Origin: Amblyornis subalaris
Lineage: Eukaryota > Chordata > Aves > Passeriformes > Ptilonorhynchidae
DNA length: 64,000 bases
Assembly: GCA_018881555.1 (NCBI GenBank)
Contig: JACAXG010000106.1
Coordinates: forward strand, 2,665,905 to 2,729,904
Direction: 5' to 3'
Shown here piece by piece: positions 1 through 10,900 of this stretch (the stretch's first letter is position 1; each line of letters begins with the position of its first letter). The translations under genes were made by a program, and so were the position numbers. The notes beneath the pieces are model-generated. The model was not told the DNA's origin and ran no database searches. It saw only the letters and a program-made list of their open reading frames with translations.

Positions 1-179
1 TTTCAAGCTATAATCAAATCGGCCAAAAGAGTACAAACGTTCCACAGCATTTAGGACAGAAAAAATGAAAGAAGTTCTCAGCACGAACAGCAGCAGCAGT
101 GGGGGTCTGCCCGAGCAGAGTATCCTGGAGAACAGGGAATCATTCCAGTCTCCCTGCAAATGTCAGACGCCTGATTCTC
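1..179. other. non-coding flank
   Basis: Mixed-composition unique sequence with a short (CAG)4 run at about 88-99. No repeat family, exon or RNA gene is recognisable. It leads into the CpG-rich patch that follows. Confidence 0.4.
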
Positions 180-410
180 CGCGTCATCCGTGGCTCTGAA
201 GCGGTTTCAAGCAGGACCTGCTGTCCCTGCAGGGGCTGAGGGGCCGTCACAGGAGGGGCTGGGCAGGGCCGGCAGCACCAGAGGCCTTCGCGCCTTGCGC
301 CATCGGCCGCGGCCGCACGGACACGCGGGGCCCTGCCCGGAGCCGGGGCTGAGCCCGAGGAGGAGCTGCTGGAGCTCCACGCCTCCCTCTGCCACGCTAA
401 ATATTCATTT
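180..410. promoter_or_regulatory. short CpG-rich patch
   Basis: About 18 CpG dinucleotides fall within the 170 bases from 241 to 410 by hand count, in sequence of roughly two-thirds G+C. This contrasts with the CpG-poor flanks. The densest part (300-350) holds overlapping GGCCGCGGCCGC-like sequence. Open frames across it (108 codons plus, 62 codons minus) are explained by composition and match no family I know. It could be an orphan CpG island, a lncRNA promoter or simply a GC-rich unique patch. Confidence 0.4.
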
Positions 411-510
411 CACACCGTCTGAGCACAAACACCCACACGGATTCTCAGTTACAGAAACCAACACAGGTAACTTGANGTCTCCGGATATCAGAAACACAAG
501 TTCCTCCTCT

Positions 511-694
511 TGGTGAGGTTCTCAGGGAAGCTGTGGCTGCCCCATCCCTGGAAGTGTTCAAGGCCAGGTTGGACGGGGCTTGGAGTGATCTGGGATAGTG
601 AGTGGAAGGTGCCCCTGCCTATGACAGGGGCTTGGAACAAGGTGAACTTTAACCTCTCTTCTAACCCAACCCATTCTGGGATTCTATGATTCTA
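511..694 (+). mobile_element. CR1 LINE, 3' fragment
   Basis: The sequence matches the avian CR1 3' region as I know it: 'gaagctgtggctgcc', 'atccctggaagtgttcaag', 'ccaggttggac', then 'cttctaacccaacccattc' and a terminal 'attctatgattct' octamer tail. It is strongly 5'-truncated, as is usual for CR1, and carries no reverse transcriptase. A short internal deletion near its left end removes the segment normally reading 'ctggcacaggttgcc'. Its 3' end faces the minus-strand copy that begins 92 bases downstream. Confidence 0.9.
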
Positions 695-786
695 CTGACA
701 GTCACTGTGTATTTATGGACGTGCTCAGATTGAGGCCAGCATTGCAGATCCCAGCTGCATTTCCTATGGCTGGCATTGTTTATAAC

Positions 787-1090
787 ACAGAATCATGGAA
801 TGGTTTGGGCTGGAAGGGACCTTAACTACCATCCAGTTCCATCCCCTGCCACGGGCAGGAACACCTTCCACTATCCCAGGTTGCTCCAAGCCCCACCCAA
901 CCTGGCCTGGAACACTTCCAGGGATGGGGCAGCCACAGGTTTCCTGGGCAACCTGTGCCAGGGCCTCCCCACCCTCACAGAGAAGAATTTTTTCCTAATA
1001 TGTCATCTAAATCTGCTCTCAGTTTGAAGCCATTCCCCTTGTCCTGCCACTCCAGGCCCTTATACATAGTCTCTTTCCATCTTTCTTGCG
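787..1090 (-). mobile_element. CR1 LINE, 3' fragment (antisense)
   Basis: The reverse-complement CR1 tail starts with 'cagaatcatggaatggttt'. It runs through 'accttccactatcccaggt' and 'gatggggcagccacag' to the 'ctctttccatctttcttg' segment. It is 5'-truncated at about 1090. The two small plus-strand open frames at 776-1027 and 795-998 are antisense readings of this repeat and are not genes. Confidence 0.92.
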
Positions 1091-1852
1091 AAACAGAAGA
1101 AAGAAGATAATAGAAGAGTCATGGATATGATCCTACTGCAATTTGTGGATGCATTAGTGACCATGTAAAAACTGGAATAATCTCCTCCCCAGCTGGGTCT
1201 TAGCAAAGCTAAAGGAGAGGTTTAGACCTCAGTAGACACATCCCTTAACTTCTACTCCATGCACATCGGATGCCCTCAGGGAGATGTTGTTGCAGCTGTG
1301 CCTGATCCTACCTTTGAGCAAGTTTTTTTCTTGCTGCCCTGAAACTGCCTGAAAGCAACTTCTTGTAACTCTTTAATTAGAGGTGACTGCCACTGCAGCA
1401 TGTGGGCTTGGGAAATAAGCCACCTTCACATTCCCACCTGGAACACTACACTGCGGTCTTCCCAGGTATGGAGCTCCATCCAACACCCCTGCTGGCAGGG
1501 AAAGGGCTGGAGAGGTTGCAGGAGACCCCCAAGCTGATCATGTCCCAGAAAGGATCAGGTCCCTCTCTGCTTGCTCTCATCTCCTCCCTGCCAGTGCTTC
1601 AGCTGACAGCACAGGCTAGAGGTGGGCAATAGCCCAGCCTTACCCTGCTCTGCTCAGGAAAAAGAACATGCAGACTTTGCAAGTGTGAACTTGTCTTTAA
1701 ATAAATGCACACAAACTGAAAATTATCTTCTACCAAGCAAGAAACCCTTTAGCTTTAGAGTTTCAAAACAATCTCTCCACATAACTTCTCATTTTTTTTC
1801 CTTACAGTTTGAACACAAAATTCAGCAAAACCCCCTTCTTTTTTCTGTCCTA

Positions 1853-1880
1853 ACTTTGGTTGAAAATTGTGAACCAAAGT
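1853..1880. repeat. small inverted repeat
   Basis: A perfect inverted repeat: arms ACTTTGGTT (1853-1861) and AACCAAAGT (1872-1880) around a 10-base spacer. It lies about 45 bases after a pyrimidine-rich CTTACAG that resembles a splice acceptor, but no exon follows. No function is assigned. Confidence 0.5.
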
Positions 1881-3771
1881 GACTATTAAATCCTTTTTGG
1901 GGAAAAAATTCGGAACCAACCGTGAGCCAAAGCACCAGCTGTAAGAACAAACCTGCCGAGGAATCTCCCCTGGCCCTCAGATTTTGGTCCCAATGATACC
2001 TCACTTCCCTTCCATCACGTGGGTATGGATACAGGGCCATACACGACCTGATCCCAGAGAAACTGGGGGAGGGAAGTGAAGAGAACACCCTTGCAAGGGC
2101 AGTAAACGCTGTGCTAAATCCTTCACAATTTGAAGACAGGTTTTACTACAGCACCTTCATGTGAAATAAAGTTGATGTGAAGAGTAAAAGAGAATGGGAG
2201 ACCCCACCACTGGGCAGGAGAGAGTTTAGTCAAGACAGAAGGCAGCCCCGAGTGTTCAAAGAGCTGTACCTTGGCCCCTTCTTCTCATACCAGATGGATT
2301 TCCTGGCTGAGACTTATCTGTAATTTTCCTCATAGCTACTTTACAAAGGGAGCAGAGCAAAGAAACCACTTGGATCCGGTTTCTTAGAACAGGAGAGAGA
2401 ATATCCTCAGTGCTGCTTTGGATCTCGTAAGTCACAGGAGGCACCTCACCCCTTACCTCCCAGTTCATGTGTTCCTCGCATTTCCTTGATCACAATCCAG
2501 CTTTTGCACTTTCCACTTGACTCTAAATTCCACAAAAGAGCTTGATTAGGTTCAAAAGTGGAGCTCAGGAAAGCTTCAGGAAATCTCCTGAGTCTCTTAA
2601 ATGTGTAAGCTAGAAAATCCACGTGTTCCAGGTCTTCACACCAGAACGTGGGAACACCAGCTTGCCCCAACGCTGGAACTAATCCAGCAACCTCAACACC
2701 ATCAAACTAGGGATGCTGGGAAGAGACGCTACACATCCAGGTTTTTCATCTGTCCTCATATCCCAGGGATGTTCTGGCGCAGGCCCAAACATGCCAAAAT
2801 GCTTTGGTGTTCTAATCCGCATTAAAGCCCTTGCATGCAGCTCTATTCCACACTTCCCAAATCCTCTTTTCTCTTCAGCAGACAAAACCCCTCGATTTTC
2901 ATACACTCCAGAAATGCTTTATGTTTGATCCCAAAAGCAATGATTACTCCACTATCATTTTTTTTTTTGTGTCAATGGTGTCACATATCAATGACCTTCT
3001 CACCTGATCTCCACGTTAGAAAGCAAGGGGGGTACAACAGTGTTACACAAATTGCTTCCAGCAGACAGAGCTTTCTGCAATAAAGTGTAATAACTCAAAA
3101 TTCCTGTACTTTCTGGGTCTTTAAGGGTGAATTCCAATTTGATGTGGTTTAGGGGTACAAACAACGCTTTGACGTGTACCTTACCCTGGACTGCTGAATT
3201 AAAAGAAATAACACAAGACTTGTGTCCACCACCAGTCTCTGCTCACAAGCAGAGCACTGGGCAACCCCACAACCATCCTGACAACACTGGCTGGGCACTG
3301 AGCTCTGCTTGGTAGAGCTCTTGCACCTCCCAAAGCCTCCTTGGTACACCCAAAAAAAAGATTGTGTAGGGATTGATTGTGTAGAGCAATCTCCTACAAC
3401 CTGGTCCAAAGAAGTCAGGAAAACTGGAGTGAGAGTGATTAGTAAAAATCCATGTGCCTCAAAAATGGCCATAGAATAATTTCTCTACCAAGTTTTAGTC
3501 AAAAAACTTTCAGGATTACTTATAAAGCCATGAAACCAGTAATTTTCTCTTGCTGCCCATTTGTTTATGTGGAAGAGACTCACATTTATCACTCAAGCAC
3601 TGTACTTTTCCTTCTTTTCCTTCAAATATTCCCACTTTACATGAATTTTAATGCCACACATCAGTAAAAAAAAAAAATGTAGTCTGAACACTGAATGCAC
3701 TAAATTGTTTTTGGAAACTCTCGGAAAAGTATCACACTACTGAAAGGAACTTCAAAAAATAAGTGATCCCT

Positions 3772-3787
3772 AAAAAAAAAAAAAAAA
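3772..3787. repeat. A homopolymer
   Basis: Run of 16 A. There is no LINE-like sequence upstream, so I do not read it as a retrocopy tail. Confidence 0.85.
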
Positions 3788-5764
3788 GGAAACCCCCTAC
3801 ACACATACACATCCTGATTCATTCCCTACTAGAGCAGATTTTAAAGAGAATATATTACTATAAAAGAAACATATCCTCACTTTTGAAGCCATTTTCAATA
3901 TACACAAAAATAGTATTTATACCTCCTCCATGCCTTATCTTCTACAACTTACATCTTTCACTGATGCTTACAGCTGCCTCCCCCTCAAACACTGGGGCTA
4001 TTCTTCAGTGAAAACCTCTCTAAAAATACAGAGGTGGAAAATTACCTTGCACTTTAAATCTATTATGTCATTGAGGACGGGAAATGAGAAATAAGGGAGT
4101 TTGGAAAGACACTCTCAGGCCGGAGAGATATTCATCTGTAATACAAACCACGTAAACATGTCATCTCTAAGAGGTGCATAAGGCAGAAAAGCAGTTTAAT
4201 GACACACACAGCGTTTTGCAAGCCCAAAAAATCTTACAGGGTCATTGTCATTTCCATCCTGCCACAGAGGTTACAGGCAACGGGGCCACAGCATTCCCCA
4301 GGACCTCAGCAACGACCTCCAAATTTTTTGTGTGTCCCTTTCCCTCCGCTTCCAGCTCCTGTGTGGCCAGCCCAGCGTCCTCACGGTCCATGAGCCCCAC
4401 AGTGCGTCCCTTCTGGGACAGGCCATACAGCCACCCATGGCCCCAGCAAGGCAGGGCAGGAATTTGCAGGAGGAATTATCCCAACTTGCCTTTGAAGATT
4501 AAATGCTATCTCCCAGATTTTCTTTTGACGCCGACAAAATGCTATGTTTTGCACCACTTGGAGGATCCAGTCCTCCCAAGATGAAAAAAATAAAATATGT
4601 AATGATTGCAAACACTGATTTTTATCCGTGGAAAACTGTATGTGCCAGGAGACAGCAGCATGGGTGCATCAGCTTCAGTGAACTCACCGCCAGAGCAGCT
4701 TCCTGGAGTTAGTACAAAACTCAGTTTCAATTGGTTTGCAAGACCACAAATTTTAATTAGTGCAATAACAGGGGAGTGGGGGAACAAGCCCAAAGCCTCC
4801 TTCTGAATAATTGTCTATTTGTTTATCACCATCGCTTCCACGAGCTAATTATTTGCTTAAGAAAATACCTTTAAAAATCCTCTCACGTAAAAAAAAAATC
4901 AGCTGTTGTTTTTTCCAGTGTGGGGTTTACACTTCTAAGGTTCAGCAACACAACGTACCAGATATTGGAAATTACAGATGGTTGTGGGGAACCAGAAATA
5001 CTTGAGGGAGGAAGGGCAGGCTGTACTTTTTGTATCTCTTAGTGAGAGGTTTTCTCCTTTTCAGCAAGAAATTCAGCAGAATCGCAGTGGCTCATGAGCA
5101 CTTCTCCAAACCTGAGTGAAGAGGCAGCTCCAGAGGCTCTGATAATTGTGGTGGAGTGCCTGCTAATGTCGTGTTGGAAGTTGCACTCGTGGTTCAAAAA
5201 CAGAGGCTAAAACTTTTAAATAAAACTATAAAGTTTGGTGGCACTCAGGACACTCTTGGAATGTGCTCCGAGAAGTGGCAAAATCCAGAGCTGCTTCTTC
5301 ATCCCCCTTGCCATCTTGTGCACAGGTACTAGGTCTCTCTTCCCCGTGTTCCAACTCTCCCTTTTTTTGTGTTAACAATTAATTACGACACATGTTCCAA
5401 TTAGCATTCCAGCCCTGTGATCAACGACCTATGTGCCCTTGAAACACAGGCAGCCCCATCCCTCCAGGAGGGGCCACCAGAACCCCTCCTCGCGGCTTCC
5501 AAAGGGTTAATCCCCGAGCGAATTCTTCAGATGTGTAATTTAATACTTCATAACTGCTGAAAATTGGAGCCCACATAATTTATTTTCTTTGGTCTGGGCA
5601 CATTTGCCTCATGCTTGGCTGTGGCTGACTTCAGAGAGACACACCTAAAGCCCTCAAGTGTCCCAAGTGGCCCGTGTCAGTTATGCAGAGAGATTGTGGT
5701 GCTTGGAGGGAGCCCAAGGATTAGGTGTTCCTGAGAAGGTTTTTTTGGCTCTCCCAAGCCCACG

Positions 5765-5990
5765 GATGTCATGGGAATAGGCCGCGCTCCTCCCGCCGCC
5801 TCCGAGGCCGCAGATCCGCGGGGTATCCAACCACTCCGAGACAGCCCGGGCACAAAGGTATACATTAAAATAAACAGAACGTGCCACCGAAAAGCACCGA
5901 GAGGGACGGAGGAATTGCTGAGCGGAGACGGGGAAACAATTGCTTCATTGTGGAGCCGGAGCGAGGAATCGCAGATCCGAGCTCCACCTA
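5765..5990. promoter_or_regulatory. short CpG island-like patch
   Basis: About 21 CpG occur within roughly 230 bases at about 58% G+C. By hand estimate the observed/expected CpG ratio is near 1, far above the surrounding sequence. It begins with CCGCGCTCCTCCCGCCGCC-type sequence at about 5782. No recognisable exon is present: the 97-codon plus-strand frame at 5771-6064 has no known domain. Likely readings are an orphan CpG island or a hypomethylated enhancer. Confidence 0.45.
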
Positions 5991-7070
5991 CAGTCCCCTT
6001 TGCAAAGCTGACTCCAGCCCTGGCTTGCCTCCACTGCCTGCTCCTGGAGTCTTTTTTTTCCTAATATTTCTATTTTAATTTTTTTTAAATAGTTATTTTC
6101 ACTGTAGAAGCGATCTGCATTTCCATTTCAACTAAATCTGAACCCAGCTAAAGCTGTTGCATTGTCCCAGTGCTTTTAAGGTTAGTTTACTTTCTCTATT
6201 TTGAAAGTAAATAGCCTGTTTTTTCCTGGAATTTATTTTAGGATTCTGTCTCTATCGCTGGCTTTCATTTGCACCAGCTTCATATCGTCTGACAGTATTT
6301 CACATTTTTATTGCAGCCTGATTGCAGTGCAGTAGTTTCATCATTCCAGGAAAAAAAATATTAAAAAAAAATATTTGTCTAAATTGTACTCTTGCCCTTC
6401 TTAAAAAAAACATCAAATTAAATCAAGCTTCAAACATGATTGGGGTTGCAACTTTTAAAAGCAGTAGCCAGCCTCTGGAAGCATCAGGGAAAATATTCCT
6501 GTTTTCTACTTAAAAAAAAAAAAAAAAAGCCATGGACACTAATTCATGCTTTGATGTTGGTGCCATACAATAGTTTATCTCCTATAGAATCTATATGTTA
6601 GGGGCAGAGCATGGGTCACACGGGGGGCTGGTGCCCAGGTAACCACATCTGAAGCCTGGTCCCCACCCTGGGTCACCCTCGTGACCTCTCCACACTTGAA
6701 TGGAGGTCCAGGAGGCAGCAGGGCCGAGGTCAGCAGAAGCTCACACTTCCAACCCCGAGGAATCTCACACAGGGGTTTTCACCCACGTGGTCCCTCCCAT
6801 CTCATTACCTGAGATGCAGCTCCTCCGGGAAGGAGGGGAAAATCCCTCCTGAGGAAAGCTGGATGAAGCAACCATTGGCCTCCAGAAGTTTGTTTGGGCG
6901 GGTGACCAGAACGAGACCAGTCCCCCCACACCATCCGTGGGGAGGAAATGCCACCAACTGGGCAAACAGGACAGATTCATCCCCACAAGACCCAGAAGAC
7001 ATTAGAATATTAAAAGGCATTGTCCAGCTTCTGGGCAAATCCTTCATTCATCTTAACGGTTGCACTCAAT
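5991..7070. other. unique non-coding sequence with A-rich tracts
   Basis: The first 600 bases are very AT-rich and include an A-rich imperfect repeat at 6352-6375 and a 17-base A run at 6512-6528. From about 6600 to 7050 the base composition shifts to GC-richer sequence without CpG enrichment. No gene or repeat family is recognised. Confidence 0.35.
6512..6528. repeat. A homopolymer
   Basis: Run of 17 A within a wider AT-rich stretch. Confidence 0.85.
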
Positions 7071-7110
7071 CTGAAAGGTCTTTTCCAACCTAAACCATTG
7101 CATGATTTCC
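7071..7110 (+). mobile_element. CR1 LINE, extreme 3' tail
   Basis: Only the last bases of a CR1 are visible: 'aaggtcttttccaacctaaac' (here given in part) followed by a degraded ATTCTATGATT-type tail. It is very short, so the call rests on the diagnostic 3' terminus alone. Confidence 0.6.
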
Positions 7111-7527
7111 TGCTATCTGATACACCTTATATATGCACCTTATAGAAGCAGTTCTGTTTCTTAAGTGAAGGAAGAAACCAAAAATATAATAAACAGGTAT
7201 TTTGAGCACATTGTGTCCCTTTCTGTTAATTCAGGCTCATCCACACCCCCGTGCTGGATCAAAACTGCAAGCTCCATTTGGTACCCAGTCTCCTGACAAC
7301 ACCAGGTCTGTTGAGAAGTCGAAGCTCTCTTCCATTGGAGAAATTCCTACATCTGCATTCCTTCCATGACAATGTTTGGAAATATAAAAAATTAGAATGT
7401 GCACCAAATCACGGAAGGAGGAAAGGAGGCGAGCGAGACATTAAAGGAAGATTTCACTGAGAATAAGATAGGGGATCATTGATTTCCTTAATCATTAACG
7501 TGGTATCGTGATCTACTCAGACAAATT
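7111..7527. other. unique non-coding spacer
   Basis: AT-rich spacer between two CR1 pieces. Nothing recognised. Confidence 0.35.
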
Positions 7528-7905
7528 AAGGGACTGGAGCATCTCTCTGACGAGGACAGACTGAAGGAGCTGGGCCTGTTCAGCCTGGAGATGTCTGAGA
7601 AGGGACCTCATCCCTGTCAGTGCCTCAGAGCAGGGACCAGGCTCTGCTCTGTGAGGCCCAGCAGTGAGACAAGAGGAATGGGCATGAACTGATGCCCAGG
7701 AGTTCCACCTGAACTTCCCTGTGCAATGACTGAGCACTGGAAGAGAACAGAGAGGGTGTGGAGTCTCCCTCACTGGAGATATTCCAGAACCATCTGGACA
7801 CAATCCTGTGCCATGTGCTCTGGGATGACCTTGCTGGAGCAGGGAGGTGGGACCAGATGCCCCACTGTGGTCCCTTCCAGCCAGACCCACTCTGTGATGC
7901 TGTGA
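7528..7905 (+). mobile_element. CR1 LINE fragment
   Basis: The copy begins at 'ggactggagcatctctctga', runs through 'gaggacagactgaaggagct' and 'ctgttcagcctggag', and ends at 'cccttccagccagacccac' plus a 'tctgtgatgctgtg' tail. The middle (about 7650-7790) differs from the subfamily of the other copies here, so this appears to be an older or different CR1 subfamily. The 125-codon minus-strand frame at 7513-7890 is only an antisense reading of it. Confidence 0.85.
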
Positions 7906-10900
7906 AAAACCCTCTTATCAGCTCAACATATGTGAAACAGCCAACAAGGAATTTGTCCAGCTTTTGGGAGAATTTTTAATGAACGTTATCATCATCTCAC
8001 TTCGTGGTCCAATATGTCCAAAATTCACATAATTTACCCCCCAAATGACAGGGGGTTTTACCATTCTTGGATCCTAGGTGAGAAAGCCAAGTAGGAAAGA
8101 GTGAGCAATTTGGATGCCAGCAGGAATGTTGGAAACGGAATATTCTGTTCCATCTCCTGTGCAGCACTTCCCCAACAGTTCCCTCTCCCTGCACACTTTT
8201 ACGAGGCAGATATTTGACCTGTTACACCATGATACATAAAATAATAATAAGTAATGAGTGGGTGGGTGATCTCACCAGTGTCTTTAAACCTCCTGCAATG
8301 TGTGGGTTACGAGGTTTGAATCACACAGAAGTAGCACCAAATTTGCCTGCTGCTTCAAAGGAACTGCGGGAGGAGGAGTGTCCAACTGGTGAGGAATAAA
8401 GGAAATTAATAAAACCTGAAACAAGAATGAGATGAGCACAATAGAAGCTATAACGAAAACAAAGCAGGAGTAACCACTTGTATATAAAAAATAAAGTAGA
8501 TGATGTTCAGTCAAGCTTCTGATAAAATTTATCTTTGACAAATGCTTCCCATTTGGAGAGAAAATATATTGATGAATACATTTAATCTTATTTGGAGGAA
8601 AAAAGAGCAGGTGTGGCATTCATCCCTCCCATCACTGTCAACCAGAGCAGCTCTCCTGCCACAGCTCCCACTCCACTGCAAACAAGAGTAGAACCAGCTA
8701 TGGAGTTCATGTTAAAAAAAAAAAAAGTATTAATTAAATTAATCCAAAAAACCATCTGTGCCCAGCCTGAGTTTCTACCCCTTCATTATCCAGAGCTCCA
8801 AGCAGCCAGGACTCTCAGGACGTGACTCTGCCATGAGGCTGCATGGCCAGGCCCTACATTTATGAATGAAATTGCTGCTTTTTTCCAAACGTAAGATCCG
8901 AGACCATGGATGAGTGCCACCTTTTTTTTTTTACAAAACCCTTAGGAGAACGAGTGTGCTGCATTTCTTCAATTCAATGCTGATATATCTGATTTCCCTC
9001 CAGGACAGACCAAACATTAAATAACACTGAACAGGCTGAGTGCGCAGCTAAAATACTCACACTGAAAAGTTTTCATTCTCAGCTTATTTCCTAGTTTACA
9101 AAAGCTCTTATCAAAAAAGCTCTCTAAATTGGAATTAGTTAGTGATCCAGGTCTCTAAAGCCCAGGGACTGGAAGTGAAGATTTCTTAATTATACCAGCA
9201 GGGGCTTGATTTCTATTCTTAGTGCAGCTGGGTAATGTTGTTAGGTTCTTGCAGAGCTCTGTTTCTCACTGGCAGGGGTAGCCCCTGGTTTACTTTGACA
9301 AAAATATAAAGCTCTTGAAATTGAAGCATCTTCACATAGGTAACAAAGCACTTACAATTCAGCCATATCACATCCAACCCTTCAGCAGAGCCAAGGTTCC
9401 TTTGAGCTTCAATAACTCCTTATTTGGGAATCTAATCACGAGTCTCAGAGTTTTCGCTGATCTAAACTTTCATTTTTGGTTGGTTTTTTTTCTCCCAATG
9501 GGCCTTTGCAATACCTCAGTTTCCCTCTTGTTCCTTGAAGGAATCAGTTGCTCAGATGCAAATTCAGCTCCAGAAAAGGTTAAACAGCAACCCCATAACA
9601 AATTTTTGGGATCACTACCCAGCTGATGAGCAGCATCACAAGAACCCGCAATGTTAAAAATATACACTCAGTGACTCAATTTCTGTTTAAATCACTTCCC
9701 TCCTGTATCACAAGGATGGACCCGACCTAGAGAACAAAAACCAAAACCAGCTTTGTACTTCGTATAGAATAAAAAATTATACCCTGAGATTGATATCACC
9801 ACAGATTAGCTCCAAAATCCTCAAAACACTCTAATAAAACAACTCACTGAATAAAATATGATGTAAAATACAGCAACGCTGGCCATAGCTGCAGTTTAGG
9901 CATACTGAGGGGTAAGGGGTGGGGGAAGAAGCCGTATTAGTTTATCTTAAGACTTCTGGATAGAACCCAAAAATAGGGTTGCATCCCCAAGTAGGTCATC
10001 TTTCTCTCATTAAAATATTTGACTCATACTGGCAACGTTCTCTGAAGACAAATGAACCTTGGACTCAGAACAAGGTAAAGCTGCAATTATTAAAGCCATT
10101 ATTTAAATCCCAATTGGGCTGTTGCTGGTCACCTTCGCGAGACAAGGCTGACGGTCAGTCTTGGTGTCTCTTTTTTGCCCACACAACACACAAAAAACTC
10201 CTGCAGGCCAAGTCAACTGCGCATCCCAAGGCAACTGGTGGTCACATGAGAGGCTATTTTTAAAAAAAGGGCGCAGAAATTTTGCGTCTTCGCCTTCCTA
10301 TCTGCTCGAGCCGTTTTATCAAAACTCAAACTTTCTTGCTGGGAAACCGTTCCCCTCTTTGGTACCTTTTGTGCCAAAATCCAACTGTAACAACAAAAGT
10401 TTATAAACAATGAAAATTCCAGCTGCTTGACATCAGCGATGTGAAGCTTTCACTTCACACTGATACAAATATTTACCCTGAGCTCTGGCAAAGCTTTCCT
10501 TGCCCATGTCGCCCTTAATCATACATTTTTCCTTGATTGAGTTATGCTTTCCAGTACGTGATTTGCTCTGGTTTACTTTTTAACACATCCCAGAGGCTTC
10601 GTCAAAATCAGCTCTGTGCAGGCCGTGTCATTTGGTAGCTGCCAAACCGGTGCTGCTCAGAAGGACCCTGGCAAACAGCAAAACAGTGTCTAACTGCCCT
10701 AATAAATGTGTTTGTTCTTTTCTGACCACCATTTATTTCTTAGATCCCACATATCCATAAAGCAATGAGCCAAGAAAGTAAGCAGAAACACACTCATTTT
10801 CCCTTTAATCTGCTCCCTCGGGGCAATGCACTGACTTCTCTTACAGGCACCTTATAGCTAAGAAGCTGCAAACTATCGATGAGTCACTTTTTATTATTAT

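Larger units (their letters stand above)
1091..5764. other. unique non-coding sequence
   Basis: No CR1, exon or RNA gene is recognised in this 4.7 kb. Small open frames (up to 136 codons at 4174-4584 plus, 107 codons at 3149-3472 minus) show no recognisable domain or codon-use signal. Minor structures are a perfect 9-bp hairpin at 1853-1880, a 10-base direct repeat at 3360-3369 and 3375-3384, and a 16-base A run at 3772-3787. The 4840-4860 and 5370-5600 segments are rich in TAAT/ATTA homeodomain-type cores, which is only suggestive. Confidence 0.4.

Noticed and set aside
776..1027. Small plus-strand frames resembling each other at 776-1027, 29835-30202 and 48799-49151
   Set aside because: Their similarity comes from shared antisense CR1 3' UTR sequence, not from a gene family.
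1790..1807. Pyrimidine tract plus CTTACAG resembling a splice acceptor
   Set aside because: The downstream frame is short, matches no family and has no credible donor.
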